From: JANNWF01 sp041675805
GTDB taxonomy: Bacteria > Pseudomonadota > Gammaproteobacteria > Xanthomonadales > Xanthomonadaceae
Direction: 5' to 3'
Length of the DNA stretch: 7,452 nucleotides
Assembly: GCA_041675805.1 (NCBI GenBank)
Contig: JBAYTD010000131.1
Span: 1-7,452 of the forward strand
The notes under the pieces are model-generated. The model was given only the letters and a program-made list of their open reading frames with translations, did no database searches and had not been told where the DNA came from. Positions within the stretch are counted from its first letter, which is position 1. Each line of letters opens with the position of its first letter. Of the stretch, positions 5,317 through 7,452 are shown piece after piece. The translations under genes were made by a program, and so were the position numbers.

Positions 5317-6623
5317 GCGCAGCGCAGCGACCGGACTGGCTGGCCGTGCATCCGCCGGCCGTCGCCCCGGTCCGCCGTCGCGAGGTGCTGGCCTGGGCGC
5401 TGTTCGACTTCGCCAATTCCGGCTACACCACGGTGGTCATCACCGCCGTGTTCAACGCCTTTTTCGTCGCCGTGATCGCCGCCGACGCGGCCTGGGCCAC
5501 CTTCGCCTGGACGCTGGCCTTGTCGGTGTCCTATGCGGTCAACGCGCTGGCCGGCCCGCTGGTCGGTGCCTGGGCCGACCTGCGCGCACGCAAACGTGCC
5601 GCGCTGATGGCGACGACCCTGGTCTGCGCGCTGGGCACGGCGGCGCTGTCGCTGTGCGGGCCGGGCGACGTGGCGCTGGCGCTGGGCATCCTGATCGTCA
5701 GCAACATCGCCTTCGGCCTCGGCGAGAACCTGATCGCCGCCTTCCTGCCGGAACTGGCCCATCCCGATGCAATGGGCAAGGTGTCCGGCTGGGGCTGGGG
5801 CCTGGGCTATCTCGGCGGCTTGCTGGTGCTGGCGCTGTGCCTGGCCTGGATCACTGCCAGCGATGCGCCGGCCGCGCGCAGCGTGCCGCCGACCTTGCTG
5901 ATCACGGCGCTGGCGTTTGCCTTGACCGCGCTGCCGACCTTCGTCCTGCTGCGCGAGCGTGCGCGCCCGCAAACCGTGTCCGCCGCCGGTCTGTGGCATG
6001 ACGTGATCGCCCGCGTGCGCAGCGCGCTGGCCGGCAGCCACGCGTTGCGCGACCTGCGCCGGCTGCTGGTCTGCATCGTCTGCTTCCAGGCCGGCGTGCA
6101 GACGGTGATTGCCATCGCCGCCATCTTCACCACCCAGGCGCTGGGTTTCAGCGCACAGGAAAGCATCGCCCTGATCCTGCTGGTCAACCTCACCGCCGCC
6201 GTCGGTGCCTTCGGCTTCGGCCATTTGCAGGATCGCCTCGGCCATCGACGCACGCTGGCCTTCACCCTGGTCGGCTGGCTGCTGGCCATCGCCGTGTTCT
6301 GGTTTGCCGAAACCCGGCCGCTGGTCTGGTTTGCCGCCAACCTCGCCGGGTTGTGCCTGGGTGCCTCGCAATCAGCCGGGCGGGCGCTGGTCGGCTACCT
6401 GTGCCCGCGCGAGCGCGAGGCGGAAATCTTCGGCCTGTGGGGGCTTGCGGTGAAACTCGCCTCCATCCTCGGCCCGCTGAGTTATGGCACGGTCAATTGG
6501 CTGTCCGGGGGCGACCACCACATGGCGCTGCTGACCACCGCCGTGGCTTTTGTTGCCGGGCTGGTGCTGCTGTTCCGGGTCGACGTGGCACGCGGGCGGG
6601 CGGCGGCGCTGGCCGCCGGCTGA
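5313..6623 (+). CDS. MFS transporter, UMF1/Atg22-like family
   Basis: This is a major facilitator superfamily membrane protein of the UMF1 group, related to yeast vacuole effluxer Atg22; the bacterial substrates are unknown. The product is 436 residues. The N-terminal motif WALFDFANSGYTTVV (28-42) is the family hallmark. It is followed by PLVGAWADLRARKRAAL, the MFS loop 2-3 motif, by AAFLPELAHPDAMGKVSGWGWGLGYLGG (about 142-169), also typical of the family, and in the second half by FGHLQDRLGHRRTL, the repeat of the loop motif. The rest is hydrophobic, consistent with about 12 membrane segments. The ATG at 5313-5315 overlaps the CHAD stop (ATGA), with GGAAG seven bases upstream, so translational coupling is likely. 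A longer open frame reaches back to 5097 inside the CHAD gene but has no family similarity, so it was not used. The family call is good and the function is unassigned. Confidence 0.9.
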   Translation: MSAAQRPDWLAVHPPAVAPVRRREVLAWALFDFANSGYTTVVITAVFNAFFVAVIAADAAWATFAWTLALSVSYAVNALAGPLVGAWADLRARKRAALMATTLVCALGTAALSLCGPGDVALALGILIVSNIAFGLGENLIAAFLPELAHPDAMGKVSGWGWGLGYLGGLLVLALCLAWITASDAPAARSVPPTLLITALAFALTALPTFVLLRERARPQTVSAAGLWHDVIARVRSALAGSHALRDLRRLLVCIVCFQAGVQTVIAIAAIFTTQALGFSAQESIALILLVNLTAAVGAFGFGHLQDRLGHRRTLAFTLVGWLLAIAVFWFAETRPLVWFAANLAGLCLGASQSAGRALVGYLCPREREAEIFGLWGLAVKLASILGPLSYGTVNWLSGGDHHMALLTTAVAFVAGLVLLFRVDVARGRAAALAAG

Positions 6624-6647
6624 TTGGCAGCCTCGCGACGGGCAGGC

Positions 6648-6651
6648 AGGA
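6648..6651 (+). promoter_or_regulatory. tilS ribosome binding site
   Basis: AGGA stands seven bases before ATG 6659. The nearer ATG at 6651 is in another frame and meets a stop after nine codons, so it is not the tilS start. Confidence 0.5.
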
Positions 6652-6658
6652 TGGCGAC

Positions 6659-7452
6659 ATGGACGTTGCCGACCCGCTGATCGACCTGCTCGACCAGGCC
6701 GTGCGAGAAGCCGATCCGCCACGCCTGGCGGTGGCGCTCAGCGGCGGGCTGGATTCCAGCGCGCTGGCCCATGCGCTGTCGCGCAGCGTTGAGGCGCGTC
6801 GGCGCGGGCTGCGCGCGATCCATGTCGATCACGGCCTGCACGCGGAGGCGGCGTGCTGGTCGGCGCAGGTGGCGGAGGACTGCCGACGCTGGTCGATTCC
6901 CTTCCTCGGCCTGCGCTGCGAGGTGGCGCGCGACAGTGGGCTCGGCATCGAGGCGGCGGCGCGCGAAGCGCGCTACGCGGCGCTGGCGCGGGCGCTGTTG
7001 CCCGGCGAGTGGCTGGCCCTCGCCCATCATCGCGACGACCAGGCGGAGACCGTGCTGCTGCGCCTGTTGCGCGGTGCCGGCACGGCGGCGCTGGGCGGCA
7101 TGCGCGCGACCCGGCCGCTGGGCCCGGGCATGTTGTGGCGACCGTTGCTCGACGTTCCCCGCGACGCGCTGCATGCCTACGCCACGGTGCAACGGCTGCG
7201 CTGGATCGAGGATCCGTCCAACACCGACCCGCGCCACGACCGCAGTTGGCTGCGCCGGCAGGTGATGCCCTTGCTGACGCAGCGCTGGCCGCAGGCGAGC
7301 GCCGGCATCGCCCGCAGCGCCGGTCTGCTGCGTGCCGACGGCGACCTGCTCGCCGATCAGGCGCAGGCGGCATTGACAGCGGTGCGGGGCGAAACGGACA
7401 CCACGTTGCGCATTTCCGCCCTGCGCACGCAAGGCCGGCGACAGCGCGCGCA
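6659..7452 (+). CDS. tilS: tRNA(Ile)-lysidine synthase, 3'-truncated by the window
   Basis: TilS uses ATP and lysine to convert cytidine 34 of the CAU anticodon of tRNA-Ile2 into lysidine, switching both its charging and its codon reading from Met to Ile. About 264 codons are visible and the frame is still open at the window end; E. coli TilS has about 430 residues, so the C-terminal domains lie outside. The N-type PP-loop motif SGGLDSS is at residues 28-34. IHVDHGLH is at 54-61, EAAAREARYAAL follows at about 98-109, LAHHRDDQAETVLLRLLRGAG includes Asp126 and Asp127, and WIEDPSNTDPRHDRSWLR is near 182-199. In that last motif the usual DRN is DRS (Ser196). The start ATG 6659 has a modest AGGA seven bases upstream. 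It begins 35 bases after the transporter stop, with no terminator between them, so co-transcription is likely. The gene is normally essential. Confidence 0.95.
   Translation, partial: MDVADPLIDLLDQAVREADPPRLAVALSGGLDSSALAHALSRSVEARRRGLRAIHVDHGLHAEAACWSAQVAEDCRRWSIPFLGLRCEVARDSGLGIEAAAREARYAALARALLPGEWLALAHHRDDQAETVLLRLLRGAGTAALGGMRATRPLGPGMLWRPLLDVPRDALHAYATVQRLRWIEDPSNTDPRHDRSWLRRQVMPLLTQRWPQASAGIARSAGLLRADGDLLADQAQAALTAVRGETDTTLRISALRTQGRRQRA

Noticed and set aside
4104..6371. A 755-codon open frame on the minus strand across three genes
   Set aside because: It is antisense to murJ, the CHAD gene and the transporter, has a Gln/Arg/His/Ala-rich composition without any domain, and is expected in GC-rich coding DNA where stops are rare on the opposite strand.
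6482..7432. A 316-codon minus-strand open frame opposite the transporter end and tilS
   Set aside because: TilS and its PP-loop motifs are clear on the plus strand; the antisense frame has no family features.
1..7452. Search for a CRISPR array, tRNA, insertion sequence, toxin-antitoxin pair or defence system
   Set aside because: No regularly spaced repeats, cloverleaf-like sequence, transposase, terminal inverted repeats or small paired ORFs with supporting motifs were seen.

Overview
This is a GC-rich bacterial window with six protein-coding regions plus rpsT. The right part (from about 2,010 onward) reads as a gammaproteobacterial chromosome, resembling the order seen in xanthomonads and relatives: tail of the GTPase gene obg/cgtA, then rpsT on the minus strand, then a divergent murJ. 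S20 sequence similarity and its TTG start fit this. The left part (1 to about 2,010) carries acyl-CoA-type accessory metabolism, a phosphotransferase-family kinase and an AMP-binding ligase, and may come from another lineage; I cannot assign that lineage from sequence alone.

Layout: a 5'-truncated APH-family kinase (2-967, +); an ORF with a strong Shine-Dalgarno site (985-2262, +) that starts as an acyl-CoA ligase and, around 2,011-2,025, switches in frame into the last ~83 residues of Obg; a convergent intergenic region with hairpins, including the rpsT terminator; rpsT (2396-2662, -) with a clear sigma70-type promoter; then a co-directional plus-strand run of murJ (2767-4338), a CHAD-domain gene (4411-5316), a UMF1/Atg22-like MFS transporter (5313-6623, ATGA overlap with the CHAD gene) and the 5' part of tilS (6659 to window end).

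The housekeeping genes serve different processes: Obg (ribosome assembly), S20 (30S subunit), MurJ (lipid II flipping for peptidoglycan), TilS (lysidine modification of tRNA-Ile). The CHAD protein probably binds polyphosphate, and the transporter's substrate is unknown. The CHAD and MFS genes are probably translationally coupled.

The most notable observation is the ligase-Obg fusion. Neither half is complete, and Obg is normally essential, so the junction is either a sequence-assembly or metagenome chimera or a recent recombination in a genome that keeps another obg. A second point is that the MurJ residue aligned to the functionally important E. coli Asp39 appears to be Ser. I see no CRISPR array, tRNA, rRNA, insertion sequence or phage gene, and no convincing evidence of a new multi-gene system.
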